A stretch of 45,262 bases of DNA. Origin: an uncultured Granulosicoccaceae bacterium (lineage in GTDB: Bacteria; Pseudomonadota; Gammaproteobacteria; Granulosicoccales; Granulosicoccaceae). Made by a program: the position numbers and the translations under genes. The DNA lies in NCBI GenBank assembly GCA_937958675.1, contig CALGND010000084.1, positions 1 to 45,262 of the forward strand, in the 5' to 3' direction. A model generated the notes under the pieces. The model worked only from the letters and a program-made list of their open reading frames with translations. It made no database searches and had not been told where the DNA came from. Each line of letters begins with the position of its first letter. Within the stretch, counting starts at the first letter, position 1. Shown piece after piece: positions 9,152 to 18,355 of this stretch.

Positions 9152-9757
9152 ATGAAACTCTACTACGGCACCCCATCACCTTTTGTGCGTAAAGTTTGGA
9201 TGGCCGCACATGAACTCAATTTGACCGAAAAAATCGAGTTAGTGGAAGCGGCAGTATTGCCTGGCAAAGAGAACGCTGAATACGCTAACAGCGTTAACCC
9301 TTTACGTAAAATTCCCGCGCTTCAAATTGATGATGGCTCAATCATTCTTGATTCAACGGTTATATGTGACTATCTAAATGATTTGCATGACAAGCAGCAG
9401 CTCATCCCCGCATCGGGGCCGGCCAAGTGGCAAATACAAACTGCACACGCTACAGCTAATGGCATTATGGAAGCCGCGGTATTAATTCGTTACGAAACTT
9501 TTTTGCGCCCAGAGCCACAGCGTTGGCCAGTATGGATAGATGAACAATGGGAGAAGATCAACAACGCACTCGGCTGGTTTAACGAACGCAACAACTCTGA
9601 CAGCATGACAATCGACAGTATCGCGCTAGCTTGCGCGCTGGGGTATCTCGATTTTAGATCACCCGACTTTGCATGGCGAGACAATTTCAGTAAACTGGCC
9701 ACGTGGCACAGCAAGGCATCGCAACGTGCTTCCTACCTGGCGACCATACCCAAATAA
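9152..9757 (+). CDS. Glutathione S-transferase family protein
   Basis: This 201-residue cytosolic protein has the GST fold. The N-terminal thioredoxin-like domain (1-80) carries the SPFVRKV active-site region with Ser9 in the catalytic position, NPLRKIPAL with the cis-proline, and DSTVICDYL, which contains the glutathione-contacting Ser of the family. An all-helical C-terminal domain (about 90-195) follows. The sequence before the ATG gives only a weak ribosome site. It lies 24 bp before the 2-oxoglutarate oxygenase gene, so the two probably share a transcript. The substrate cannot be read from sequence; detoxification is the usual role of the family. Confidence 0.88.
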   Translation: MKLYYGTPSPFVRKVWMAAHELNLTEKIELVEAAVLPGKENAEYANSVNPLRKIPALQIDDGSIILDSTVICDYLNDLHDKQQLIPASGPAKWQIQTAHATANGIMEAAVLIRYETFLRPEPQRWPVWIDEQWEKINNALGWFNERNNSDSMTIDSIALACALGYLDFRSPDFAWRDNFSKLATWHSKASQRASYLATIPK

Positions 9758-9781
9758 CGTAATTACTGGCAACAGCTAACA

Positions 9782-10816
9782 ATGACAACTGATATCAATG
9801 AATCCAGTGACGCATTCGACGCCAATGCGAAAGAAAAAGCGCTACGCGCCGACTCAGAAGCATGGGACACCTCCACACCGGAGGACGCCAAGCCAGATGA
9901 TATTCCTACAATCAATTTAGATGCCTATTTCTCATCAGGGTCCGAAACTGATCTTAATGACGTCGCTGAACAGCTACGAGTGGCGTGCGAGGAAACCGGA
10001 TTTTTCTCTATTATTGGGCACCATGTTACAAGTAAAGACATAGATACGACGTTTGATCAGATCCGTCGCTTCCATTCAATGCCGCTTGAAACAAAAAAAC
10101 AAATCCTTATGGATCGTCCTGACTGGCCAGTTGGCGGCATGGGCTACCTGCCTTTAAAAAATCGTAAGTTACCTGCACGCCAAACAGGCAATGTGAATGA
10201 AGCGCTGATTATCAAGATTGATGATGAGCTGGGAATGAACGACAACCAGTGGCCCGACCCAGCAGTGATCCCCGGCTTTCGAGAACACATTGAACACTAC
10301 GCAGCGCAAATGGAAGCACTCGGCAAACGTATGCTACCCATTTACGCTCGCGCACTGGATATGCCCATCGAATTCTTCACTGAAGCGTTTGTCAAACCAC
10401 TTTATCGCCTACGCATGACACACTACCCATCAGTAGAGCGAGATCCTGAAAACGCATTTGGTATTGCGCCGCATGTTGATACGTCATTTTGCACCATCCT
10501 TGCCCAAGATCAACCCGGCCTAAGCATCTTTAGTGAACGACGCAAAGTTTGGGTTAACGCACCGGTGGTGAAAGACTCGTTTATTGTTAATACAGGTGAG
10601 CTACTAAAGCAATGGACAAATGATCGTTTTTTAAGTACCCGCCACTTTGCTAACAACAACAATAGTGGGCAATCTCGCTACTCAATACCGTTTTTCTTCA
10701 ATGCTAATCCACACTATGTAATGACTTGCATACCAAGCTGTTGCAGCGATGATAATCCGGCAAAATACCCGCCTATCTCTTATGCACAAAGCCAAGGCGT
10801 TGTTCAAGGCGAATAG
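9782..10816 (+). CDS. Isopenicillin N synthase-like Fe(II)/2-oxoglutarate oxygenase
   Basis: This is a non-heme iron oxygenase of the DIOX_N plus 2OG-FeII_Oxy type. The N-terminal domain (about 40-170) includes CEETGFFSIIGH. The jelly-roll carries the iron ligands H231, D233 (HVD) and H288 (STRHF), and the 2-oxoglutarate pair R299/S301 (RYS). At 344 residues it is close to the family length. The frame stays open for 22 codons past the TAG before the next stop, but I see nothing family-like in that extension. It sits between the GST gene and ntrB. Substrate unknown; many relatives act on small amino-acid-derived or purine-like molecules. Confidence 0.88.
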   Translation: MTTDINESSDAFDANAKEKALRADSEAWDTSTPEDAKPDDIPTINLDAYFSSGSETDLNDVAEQLRVACEETGFFSIIGHHVTSKDIDTTFDQIRRFHSMPLETKKQILMDRPDWPVGGMGYLPLKNRKLPARQTGNVNEALIIKIDDELGMNDNQWPDPAVIPGFREHIEHYAAQMEALGKRMLPIYARALDMPIEFFTEAFVKPLYRLRMTHYPSVERDPENAFGIAPHVDTSFCTILAQDQPGLSIFSERRKVWVNAPVVKDSFIVNTGELLKQWTNDRFLSTRHFANNNNSGQSRYSIPFFFNANPHYVMTCIPSCCSDDNPAKYPPISYAQSQGVVQGE

Positions 10817-10897
10817 GACAAAGTAGCTCACATTTACAAACACCAAGCTGGCTCGACCTCAACCCGTATCGCTACAAATGGGTAAAATACGTCATTG

Positions 10898-11950
10898 ATG
10901 ATAACGCCAACTTCACACCCGCTACTCGACTCGCTGTCCACTGCCACCATTCAGCTGGACGCTCAGTTGTGCGTGCAATACACAAACATTGCGGCACAAC
11001 AACTATTAGGAATTAACGCCAATACTAGCTTGGGCAAACACATCATTACACTTGTTCGCCTACCCGAATCGCTAATCCATCGCTTAGATGAAGCACAGGA
11101 TACCGGGCAAGGATTCTCAGATAGGCATGTAACGATAGAACGGTTTGGCGCTAATTCGGTATTGGTGGATTGCGTCATTACTCCATACGCCACAGACACT
11201 GGAGTTGAAACACTCATTATCGAACTCACCTCTGTTGATCGCCACGTGCGCATTGCGCGGGATGCAGCAATTCAGCATCAGCAAGAATACGTGCAAAGCA
11301 TGTTGCGTGGCATGGCTCATGAGATTAAAAATCCATTAGGCGGCATCAGAGGCGCAGCGCAATTACTCGCAAGAGAGCTCAGTAGCAACAACCTAAGTGA
11401 ATACACTGACGTTATTATTAAGGAAGCTGATCGTCTACAAGTGTTAATCGATCGCATGCTAGGCCCCGCTAGCCGCCCAATCAGTGAACCATTAAATATT
11501 CACGAGGTATTGGAGCATGTACGCACATTGATACAGGCTGAGGCTAGCGGTGGCATCGCCCTCTCTATTGACTACGACCCAAGCATCCCTGAATTCCCTG
11601 GTGACCGAGATAGGCTTACGCAAGTGTTTCTCAATATTGCCGGCAATGCACTCAATGCAGTAAACGAAAACGGCCAGATACTCATTAAAACGCGCATAAT
11701 CACCAGCCACACCATTGGCGGCATCAGGCACGCTTTGGTGATAAAAACTGACATCATTGATAACGGGCCAGGGGTTCCAAAGTCGCTTATCGACTCCATC
11801 TTTTACCCCATGGTGTCGGGCAGACAAGATGGCACGGGGCTTGGCCTATCTATTGCCCAATCCATTATGGCGCAACTCGGAGGCCTGATAGAATGCAATA
11901 GCCAGCCCGGTAAAACAGTTTTTAGCACATATTTGCCCTTGGAATTGTAG
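10898..11950 (+). CDS. ntrB: Nitrogen regulation sensor kinase NtrB
   Basis: This two-component kinase/phosphatase controls NtrC in answer to nitrogen status, normally through PII protein. It has no membrane segment and is cytoplasmic. An N-terminal PAS domain (about 5-115) is followed by the H-box HEIKNPLGGIRGAAQ with phospho-accepting His141, then an HATPase_c domain with N-box (NIAGNALNAV), DNGPG and GTGLGLSIA. From ATG 10898 it is 350 residues; a TTG directly before gives one more. It overlaps ntrC by one base (TAGTG), which implies coupled translation. Family assignment is strong because the H-box is diagnostic for NtrB. Confidence 0.95.
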   Translation: MITPTSHPLLDSLSTATIQLDAQLCVQYTNIAAQQLLGINANTSLGKHIITLVRLPESLIHRLDEAQDTGQGFSDRHVTIERFGANSVLVDCVITPYATDTGVETLIIELTSVDRHVRIARDAAIQHQQEYVQSMLRGMAHEIKNPLGGIRGAAQLLARELSSNNLSEYTDVIIKEADRLQVLIDRMLGPASRPISEPLNIHEVLEHVRTLIQAEASGGIALSIDYDPSIPEFPGDRDRLTQVFLNIAGNALNAVNENGQILIKTRIITSHTIGGIRHALVIKTDIIDNGPGVPKSLIDSIFYPMVSGRQDGTGLGLSIAQSIMAQLGGLIECNSQPGKTVFSTYLPLEL

Positions 11951-13371
11951 TGAGCGAACTCCTTAATAAGCATGCTAATGAACAGACCGTCTGGGTAATC
12001 GATGACGACGACTCCATTCGCTGGGTGATTGAAAAGGCATTACAAAAAGCGGGTTACTATGTAAACGCGTTCCAATCAGCCGATGATGTCCTGGCGGTAT
12101 TAAGCAAAGATACAGCCCTGCCACCCGACGCTATCATTAGCGATATACAAATGCCGGGCACCGACGGCATTGCTCTACTGCATTCGCTAAAGGCCTCTCA
12201 TCCAGAAACACCTATATTAATTATGACGGCCTATTCTGATCTGGACAGCACCGTGTCAGCATTTGATGGTGGAGCGTTTGACTACATCGCCAAGCCCTTT
12301 GATATTGACAAGCTGCTTGAACAGGTGAAGCGCGCCTGCACTGGTAGCACAACCATAGATTTAGCCCAATCAACAAGCGACGATCCGGTGCTGCTCGGCG
12401 ACTCTCCCGCAATGCAGTCGGTATACAACGCGATAGGCAGATTATCTCGTTCTAAAACTACCGTATTAATTGGTGGTGAGTCTGGCACCGGTAAAGAACT
12501 CATCGCTCAAGCCTTGCATCAACATAGCCCACGCGCAAACAAACCGTTTATCACACTCAATATGGCCGCCATACCGGGCGACCAAATGGAGTCGGAGCTT
12601 TTCGGCATTGAAAAAGGGGCAATAACTCACGACACCAGCGAACGCATCGGACGTTTCGAGCAAGCGCACGGCGGCACTATTTTCTTAGATGAAGTGGGTG
12701 ATATGCCTCTTGAACTGCAAACGCGATTGCTCCGAGTGCTAGAAGATGGCCAGTTTTATCGCATTGGAGGAAGTACACCCATTAGCTGCGATGTACGTAT
12801 TGTTGCAGCAAGCCTACATCCACTGGCAGTGCGGGTAGACGAAGGCAAGTTTCGCGAAGATTTATTCCATCGACTAAACGTGATCCGCATTGATGCACCC
12901 TCGCTGCGGGACCGCAGTGAAGATATCCCGGGCTTGCTACAACATTTTCTAGACCAAGCTGCATCTGAAACCGGCGAACAGGCAAAAACGTTCGATGCTG
13001 AATTTGCGCAACATGTGATGGCACTAGCTTGGCCAGGCAATGTGCGCGAATTACAAAATACAGCGCATTGGCTTGTCGTGATGGCAGGTGGCAACGAACT
13101 CAACATCAGCGATCTTCCCGAACCATTGCTGTCAATTCCAGATAATCTTGACGGTGATTGGGAAACCGCTTTCAGGCAATGGGTCGTGTTAAAACTAAAA
13201 AACGGAGAGCAAGATTTAGCCGCCATAGCCACACCTGCGATGGAAACGATAATGATTCAGTGCGCCTTAAGGCAAACACAAAACAAGCGACAAGACGCCG
13301 CGCGCTTATTGGGCTGGGGGCGTAATACGCTTACCCGTAAGATTAAAGAACTAGGACTGGAATCGGAATAG
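11950..13371 (+). CDS. ntrC: Nitrogen response regulator NtrC with altered GAFTGA loop
   Basis: This is an enhancer-binding response regulator of 473 residues. The receiver domain (about 12-130) has the acidic pocket DDDD and phospho-Asp65 (SDIQMPG). The AAA+ domain (about 150-385) has Walker A GESGTGKE and Walker B GGTIFLDE. A Fis-type helix-turn-helix ends the protein (about 430-470). Flanks of loop 1 match classical NtrC (ESELFG, GRFEQA, GGT, LDE). However, residues 223-228, where GAFTGA contacts sigma54, read GAITHD at unchanged length. The start is GTG overlapping the ntrB stop. Orthology with NtrC is certain by synteny and similarity. The inferred consequence is loss of sigma54 activation, with DNA binding and ATP site kept. 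Confidence 0.95.
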   Translation: MSELLNKHANEQTVWVIDDDDSIRWVIEKALQKAGYYVNAFQSADDVLAVLSKDTALPPDAIISDIQMPGTDGIALLHSLKASHPETPILIMTAYSDLDSTVSAFDGGAFDYIAKPFDIDKLLEQVKRACTGSTTIDLAQSTSDDPVLLGDSPAMQSVYNAIGRLSRSKTTVLIGGESGTGKELIAQALHQHSPRANKPFITLNMAAIPGDQMESELFGIEKGAITHDTSERIGRFEQAHGGTIFLDEVGDMPLELQTRLLRVLEDGQFYRIGGSTPISCDVRIVAASLHPLAVRVDEGKFREDLFHRLNVIRIDAPSLRDRSEDIPGLLQHFLDQAASETGEQAKTFDAEFAQHVMALAWPGNVRELQNTAHWLVVMAGGNELNISDLPEPLLSIPDNLDGDWETAFRQWVVLKLKNGEQDLAAIATPAMETIMIQCALRQTQNKRQDAARLLGWGRNTLTRKIKELGLESE

Positions 13372-13430
13372 CCCTATCTTTGCTAATAGCGACTTTGCCG
13401 ATAACGTTGTAGACGAAACCACTAGCAATA

Positions 13431-13922
13431 TCAGACTAACAACTTTCGATAAAATACCCGACTAAAACCATCCTGCTGCTTACGCGCAGTGATCGTATAA
13501 CCCAACTTGGGGTACAACACTTGGTTTTCGGTCATGACTGCGTTCGTGTAAAGCTCTACAGCGAGCAAGCCTTGCTTTGAAGCTGTTAACTCAACAAAGT
13601 TAATCAGTTGCTTACCAATACCTTGCCCAGTAAATTCGGGATCGACCGCCACGTTATCCAATTGCATCGATTTGCTATTGACGTAAAACACGACATAACC
13701 CACGACCGCGCTGTCTACCAATGCTACATGCACGTGCCCACGCTGAATAAGATTCGCAAAATCCGCCACCATCGGTGCGGGCTCGCGATCCATTCGATCA
13801 AGGTATTGAGTGTACGCTGCCCTTGCACAGGATTGGATCGCTGGCAGGTCTAGTGTTGTTGCTTTGCGGATATGGGCCCCCGCCTGCGCGGGGGCGACAA
13901 TTTTAAGTACCGGGGGTAACAA
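13431..13922 (-). CDS. GNAT family N-acetyltransferase
   Basis: This is an acetyl-CoA-dependent transferase of unknown substrate. The GNAT fold starts at IRKATTLDL (about residue 18). The acetyl-CoA loop GQGIGK lies near residue 98 after LDNVAVDPEF, and the C-terminal YPKLGY is a typical motif B end. The start is unclear. The frame opens with TTG at 13922 and its first ~17 residues run through a REP-like palindrome that reads APAQAGAH, so the original start may have been replaced or the element supplies the N-terminus. It is convergent with ntrC and 34 bp downstream of the pilin-like gene. Confidence 0.85.
   Translation of the reverse strand: MLPPVLKIVAPAQAGAHIRKATTLDLPAIQSCARAAYTQYLDRMDREPAPMVADFANLIQRGHVHVALVDSAVVGYVVFYVNSKSMQLDNVAVDPEFTGQGIGKQLINFVELTASKQGLLAVELYTNAVMTENQVLYPKLGYTITARKQQDGFSRVFYRKLLV
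13876..13895. repeat. REP-like GC-rich palindrome inside the GNAT 5' end
   Basis: GCCCCCGC (13876-13883) and GCGGGGGC (13888-13895) form a perfect eight-pair stem with loop CTGC. In the frame of the overlapping gene it encodes PAQAG. Palindromes that translate to this peptide are a familiar type of dispersed proteobacterial REP element (established pattern, from memory). Only one copy is in the window. Confidence 0.7.
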
Positions 13923-13956
13923 TGCTATGCCCGAGTGTAAATATTAATTAAAGCGA

Positions 13957-14619
13957 TTAGTCGCGCAGCACGCCAGCACAATCGATATGCCCAGTGGCCA
14001 CATCCCACTGCCCATCACGAGTACAGGCAGTCACATAACTACGATGCACACGAAAACGCCCGCTATTGGGATTACCATCGTCGAGTTGCGTATCGAGCTG
14101 CGACAATATATTCACCGGGATGTTGTTGCCGGTAAATATTTCATGAGCAGGCGAACTGACATCCGCCGCTTGCGCGCTATAACTAATTTTATAAAAACCA
14201 TTAAATGGGTTACGCGGGCACGTGGCCGCACTACATGCCACATCAGTGGCTGTACCACTAGTATGGCGAGCACCGTCAAAATCGCCACTGATAAATCCGG
14301 CAAGCGATAACTGTTGCCAAACACCTGCGCGTTCACTGGCGTCATCCACGCGCCCATTGCCATTGCCGGGTTCGGCGGCGTCATCTATTTGAGTACGAGA
14401 GTTGGAGAAGTCGCCAGGGATTGAGCGGTAACGATCCTGGAATGAATACCACGCGGTACGAATACCGGATACTTCGTTGGCCATTGATCTAACGCGTGCG
14501 CTATCGATTAGCGCTTGGCCTTTAAAGATGCCACCCAGTATCAGCCCAATAATGACTAGTACCAATGCTGTTTCGATCAGGGTGAACCCTTGAAATTTAA
14601 GATCTTTATGTTTCTTCAT
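13957..14619 (-). CDS. Type IV pilin-like protein with prepilin signal
   Basis: This 220-residue protein has a class III prepilin leader. Cleavage is expected between G11 and F12 of QGFTLIE, with Glu16 at mature position +5 and a hydrophobic helix to about residue 34. The rest is a soluble, Gly/Asn/Asp-rich domain with four cysteines (two near CSAATC and two at the C-terminal end), probably two disulfides. GGAGG precedes the ATG by seven bases. No pilin assembly, peptidase or secretion gene is nearby, so it relies on machinery encoded elsewhere. It could be a minor pilin or type II secretion pseudopilin; its length is above that of major pseudopilins. Confidence 0.85.
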   Translation of the reverse strand: MKKHKDLKFQGFTLIETALVLVIIGLILGGIFKGQALIDSARVRSMANEVSGIRTAWYSFQDRYRSIPGDFSNSRTQIDDAAEPGNGNGRVDDASERAGVWQQLSLAGFISGDFDGARHTSGTATDVACSAATCPRNPFNGFYKISYSAQAADVSSPAHEIFTGNNIPVNILSQLDTQLDDGNPNSGRFRVHRSYVTACTRDGQWDVATGHIDCAGVLRD

Positions 14620-14740
14620 GCTTAATCCTCCGTGATTAGCAAACGTTGTTAGTAAAAAAGTGAAATGTGTTTTTCATACGCTCATTACCGCTTAACAATA
14701 TCGCCTAAAATCGCTTAATACTGGCCATAGCTCCCAAGGC

Positions 14741-16135
14741 TCAAAAAGGCGCACTACGTGGAACACGTGGAAACGGAATGGCATCGCGAATGTTTTCCAT
14801 GCCAGTGACATAGTTCAATAGGCGCTCAAAGCCCAAACCGAAGCCCGCATGAGGAACAGTACCATAGCGACGTAAATCACGATACCACTGCAGGTGCTCA
14901 GTCAGATCATTTTCTGCCAGCCTTAGGTCAAGGTAATCTAAGCGCTCCTCGCGTTGGCTACCGCCGACCAGCTCACCAATCCCCGGTGCCAGCACATCCA
15001 TCGCAGCGACAGTTTTTTCATCATCATTCAGACGCATATAAAACGCTTTGATTTCTTTTGGATAATTCATAAGAACAATTGGGCGACCAACATGCTCTTC
15101 GGCCAAAAAACGCTCATGTTCGGATTGCAAATCAAGCCCCCACGACACAGGGTACTCAAACTTTTTACCAGACTTTTCTAAGATGGTTATCGCATCGGTG
15201 TAATCCATGCGTTCGAAATTGGAATTAACCACCGACTCCAAACGTGTCACCGCATGCTTATCAATGCGCTGCGCAAAAAATGCCATGTCATCTTCGCAAT
15301 CATTAAGCACTGCTTTAAAAAGATACTTCAGGCAATCTTCTGCAAGCGATGCATTATCGGCTAAATCAGCAAAGGCAACCTCAGGCTCTAGCATCCAAAA
15401 TTCTGCTAAGTGACGACTAGTGTTTGAATTTTCAGCGCGAAAGGTTGGGCCAAATGTGTACACGCGAGACAGCGCAAGCGCATAGGCCTCAGCGTTGAGC
15501 TGGCCCGACACCGTTAGAAACGCTTCGCTTGCAAAAAAATCTTGACTGAAATCTGCATTGCCTTTGTCATCCTTAGGCAGATTGACGGCATCTAGCGTAC
15601 TCACCCTAAATAGATCACCTGCCCCTTCGCAATCACTGGTTGTAATGATTGGCGTGTTCACCCAATGAAACTGTTGTTCATAAAAGTAATTGTGTATCGC
15701 ATTACTTAAAGTGGTGCGCACACGTGAAATAGCACCGAATGCATTGGTACGCGGCCGCAGGTGCGCAACGGTACGAAGGTACTCAAACGTGTGCCGCTTT
15801 TTGGCAATAGGGTATGAATCAGGTTCGTCTACCCAACCCGCAACCTCTATAGCACTTGCCTGGATCTCAACTGACTGCCCTTTACCTTCGGACTCTACCA
15901 GCAAGCCCGTTGCCTTAATTGCACACCCAGCAGAGAGCTTAAGCACTTCGCTGTCGTAATTACTTAACGTGTTTTCAATCACCAGCTGGATAGCATCAAA
16001 TGTTGAACCATCGTATACCGCAACAAAAGATAAACCCGCTTTGGAGTCGCGTCGGCTTCTCACCCATCCGGCAACACTGACCTCACCGCCGGGTTTTGTA
16101 TTTTTTAAAATATCTTTGATCGTTGGTGGGTACAT
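14741..16135 (-). CDS. asnS: Asparagine--tRNA ligase
   Basis: This class IIb aminoacyl-tRNA synthetase of 464 residues is close to the E. coli length. The N-terminal OB-fold anticodon domain (about 15-105) contains [12 protein letters not shown]. Motif 2 is [21 protein letters not shown] (read in parts) and motif 3 is [10 protein letters not shown] near the C-terminus. The EF-x-M sequence in motif 2 and overall fit distinguish it from AspS and LysS. Its ATG lies three bases after the holA stop, so it is probably co-transcribed with holA, an uncommon pairing. The 121-bp gap to the pilin-like gene shows no clear terminator. Confidence 0.97.
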   Translation of the reverse strand: MYPPTIKDILKNTKPGGEVSVAGWVRSRRDSKAGLSFVAVYDGSTFDAIQLVIENTLSNYDSEVLKLSAGCAIKATGLLVESEGKGQSVEIQASAIEVAGWVDEPDSYPIAKKRHTFEYLRTVAHLRPRTNAFGAISRVRTTLSNAIHNYFYEQQFHWVNTPIITTSDCEGAGDLFRVSTLDAVNLPKDDKGNADFSQDFFASEAFLTVSGQLNAEAYALALSRVYTFGPTFRAENSNTSRHLAEFWMLEPEVAFADLADNASLAEDCLKYLFKAVLNDCEDDMAFFAQRIDKHAVTRLESVVNSNFERMDYTDAITILEKSGKKFEYPVSWGLDLQSEHERFLAEEHVGRPIVLMNYPKEIKAFYMRLNDDEKTVAAMDVLAPGIGELVGGSQREERLDYLDLRLAENDLTEHLQWYRDLRRYGTVPHAGFGLGFERLLNYVTGMENIRDAIPFPRVPRSAPF

Positions 16136-16138
16136 TAT

Positions 16139-17269
16139 TTAGACCGTTAGTAGTGTTTTATTAAGCGATTGACTAGAGGATATTTCAACGCCTGCCAACT
16201 CGATGCCAGCCAGCAACATGCACAATTCAGCAAAGCTATCCCAAACGTTGCCACTGGCCTGGCCTTTGATTTGCCTATCAAGCAAACTGGCTTTACTGAG
16301 CATGGTTAGCCACGCCTCAGCGTCGTGGCGGTTTAAGGCATTTTTTAAGGGTGGGATACGTGAAGCCCATACGCCTGCACCCTTTATTGCCTTATCCACC
16401 GACACCCCCTGAGCAATGGCTTCTGCTGCTCGCGTGGCACTGCGTATCTCTTGATTCAAAGACCACAGCACCAATACAGGTGGAACGGCCTCATCACGCA
16501 AGCCTTCAAGCACATGCAAACAACGAGCGGCCCGGCCAGCCAGCGCTGCATCAGTTAAATCACCGATAGAATACCGCGCACTATCCGCCACAGCAGCCAG
16601 TACTTGCTCGGCGCTAAGTTGCCCTTCTGGATACAGCAGTGACAAGCGTTCGACTTCTTGATTAGCAGCAAGCAAATTGCCTTCTGTTCGTTCAGCAATA
16701 AGCGCAATGGCCTCTGGCGTTGCCTGCAAGCCTTGAGACTGCAAACGTGCTTTTAACCAAACCATTAGTTGTTTGCCAGCAATGGGCCAAACACCTATTG
16801 TGACACCCGCTTTATCAATGGCTTTAAACCATGCGCTGGATGTTGCAGAACGGTCAAGCTTACCAGCCGATATTATCAGCAGTACATCAGCAGCAGGATT
16901 AGCACAATACTGTTTCAGCACTTCACCCCCAGTGCGCCCTGGTTTGCCCGTTGGCATGCGCAGCTCGATGATTCGGCGTTCGCTAAATAACGACATGCTA
17001 TCAGCGGACTCTCTGAACAGCGCCCAATCAGAATCGTCACTGGCGTGAATCACCTGCCGCTCATCAAAGCCACTGGCTTTAGCGTGAGCGCGCATTCGAT
17101 CACCCAGTTGCATCAACTGAAACGGTTCATCGCCATACAAGAGGTAGACAGGCGCTGTTTGGCGCGATAGATGATCAGACAGTTTGTCGGGATAGAGCTT
17201 CAAAGGGTATTTTTTCGCAAGCGAAGGATACCTGTAGAATAGTACCAAACACAGCCGCTCAAGGCGCAT
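16139..17269 (-). CDS. holA: DNA polymerase III delta subunit (HolA)
   Basis: This clamp-loader subunit opens the sliding clamp for the replicative polymerase. Domains run as AAA+-like N-terminal part (from KLYPDKL, with YLLYGDEPF), a middle lid (about 170-230, TEGNLLAANQEVERL) and a C-terminal collar domain (ALRDEAVPPVLVLW region). It lacks a functional Walker A, as is normal for delta. Two starts are possible. ATG 17269 has an AAGG site seven bases upstream. TTG 17203 gives the family-like N-terminus MKLYPDKL and leaves more room for divergent promoters. The 22 extra residues of the longer form match nothing I know. Divergent from pyrD. Confidence 0.92.
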   Translation of the reverse strand: MRLERLCLVLFYRYPSLAKKYPLKLYPDKLSDHLSRQTAPVYLLYGDEPFQLMQLGDRMRAHAKASGFDERQVIHASDDSDWALFRESADSMSLFSERRIIELRMPTGKPGRTGGEVLKQYCANPAADVLLIISAGKLDRSATSSAWFKAIDKAGVTIGVWPIAGKQLMVWLKARLQSQGLQATPEAIALIAERTEGNLLAANQEVERLSLLYPEGQLSAEQVLAAVADSARYSIGDLTDAALAGRAARCLHVLEGLRDEAVPPVLVLWSLNQEIRSATRAAEAIAQGVSVDKAIKGAGVWASRIPPLKNALNRHDAEAWLTMLSKASLLDRQIKGQASGNVWDSFAELCMLLAGIELAGVEISSSQSLNKTLLTV

Positions 17270-17296
17270 TAAAACGCCTTCTTATGACAATACCTA

Positions 17297-18355
17297 ATGA
17301 CAAACCCCGACACAGCTAGCCAACACCCAACAGCAACGCCAGATCCACTTTTCCGATTGGCCAGAGCGCTATTGTTCAAGCTTGATCCAGAACAATCCCA
17401 TAACTTGGCTTTGCGTGCTCTGGCTCTACCACCAATAAGTGGCATTGCTGGTAAGCGCTATCAATCAGTCAGCTCCCCTTTTCGCTCGATGGGCTTACAA
17501 TTTACTAACCGAGTGGGGCTGGCGGCTGGTTTGGATAAAAACGGTGATTATATCGATGCACTGGGTGCACTAGGTTTTGGCTCGATCGAAATTGGCACAA
17601 TCACACCCAAACCACAAGACGGTAATCCTAAACCGCGCATGTTTCGCCTGACCGAACACGAAGCCATCATTAACCGAATGGGCTTTAATAATAAAGGTAT
17701 TGATCATCTAGTTAAGCAGGCCGAACGCCGCCGTTACAAAGGCGTATTAGGTGTCAACATTGGCAAGAACGCCAGCACCGAGCTCGACAAAGCAGTGGAC
17801 GATTATCTTATCTGTCTTGAACGTGCCTACCCAGTGGCAGACTATATTACGGTTAATGTGTCTTCACCGAACACGCAGGGCTTGCGCGATCTACAACATG
17901 GCGAGCGTCTGGAGGCACTGTTACAGACTCTTAAAAACCGTCAAGCTCAGCTGGCTACTCAACATGGTAGTCATAAACCACTCTTGGTCAAAATTGCGCC
18001 CGATATGACCAGCGATGAACGTTTAGCCTTCTGCAAAGCCGCTATTGACGCTGAAATTGACGGGGTTATATCAGGCAACACCAGCAATCAACGCCAGTGG
18101 GTAGCAGGCCATCAGCACGAACACGAACAAGGCGGTCTAAGCGGTGCGCCAATCAAAACCTTAGCCGATGACAGCCTTGCTGAGATCGCCAGCGAAGTTG
18201 GCACGAAAATGGCCGTAATTGGGGTTGGCGGCATTAACTGCGGTAGCGATGCCAAACATAAACTTGAGCTGGGTGCCGATTGGGTGCAGCTCTATTCAGG
18301 CTTGATCTACAAAGGCCCTGCCTTAATACAAGACTGCATCAGGAATACGGCATGA
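17297..18355 (+). CDS. pyrD: Dihydroorotate dehydrogenase (quinone), class 2
   Basis: This FMN enzyme oxidises dihydroorotate to orotate in pyrimidine synthesis and passes electrons to quinone. At 352 residues it is slightly longer than the E. coli enzyme. The N-terminal membrane-associating helices (about 18-45, FRLARALLF and PEQSHNLALRAL) define class 2. NVSSPNTQGLRDLQ holds the catalytic serine. VGLAAGLDKNG and GVGGINCGSDA lie at the FMN site. The last codons overlap the next gene by four bases (ATGA), so the DHH phosphoesterase is translationally coupled. Confidence 0.97.
   Translation: MTNPDTASQHPTATPDPLFRLARALLFKLDPEQSHNLALRALALPPISGIAGKRYQSVSSPFRSMGLQFTNRVGLAAGLDKNGDYIDALGALGFGSIEIGTITPKPQDGNPKPRMFRLTEHEAIINRMGFNNKGIDHLVKQAERRRYKGVLGVNIGKNASTELDKAVDDYLICLERAYPVADYITVNVSSPNTQGLRDLQHGERLEALLQTLKNRQAQLATQHGSHKPLLVKIAPDMTSDERLAFCKAAIDAEIDGVISGNTSNQRQWVAGHQHEHEQGGLSGAPIKTLADDSLAEIASEVGTKMAVIGVGGINCGSDAKHKLELGADWVQLYSGLIYKGPALIQDCIRNTA

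Noticed and set aside
10817..10885. Possible readthrough extension of the 2OG oxygenase past TAG
   Set aside because: The 22 in-frame codons show no conserved motif and the protein is already of family length.
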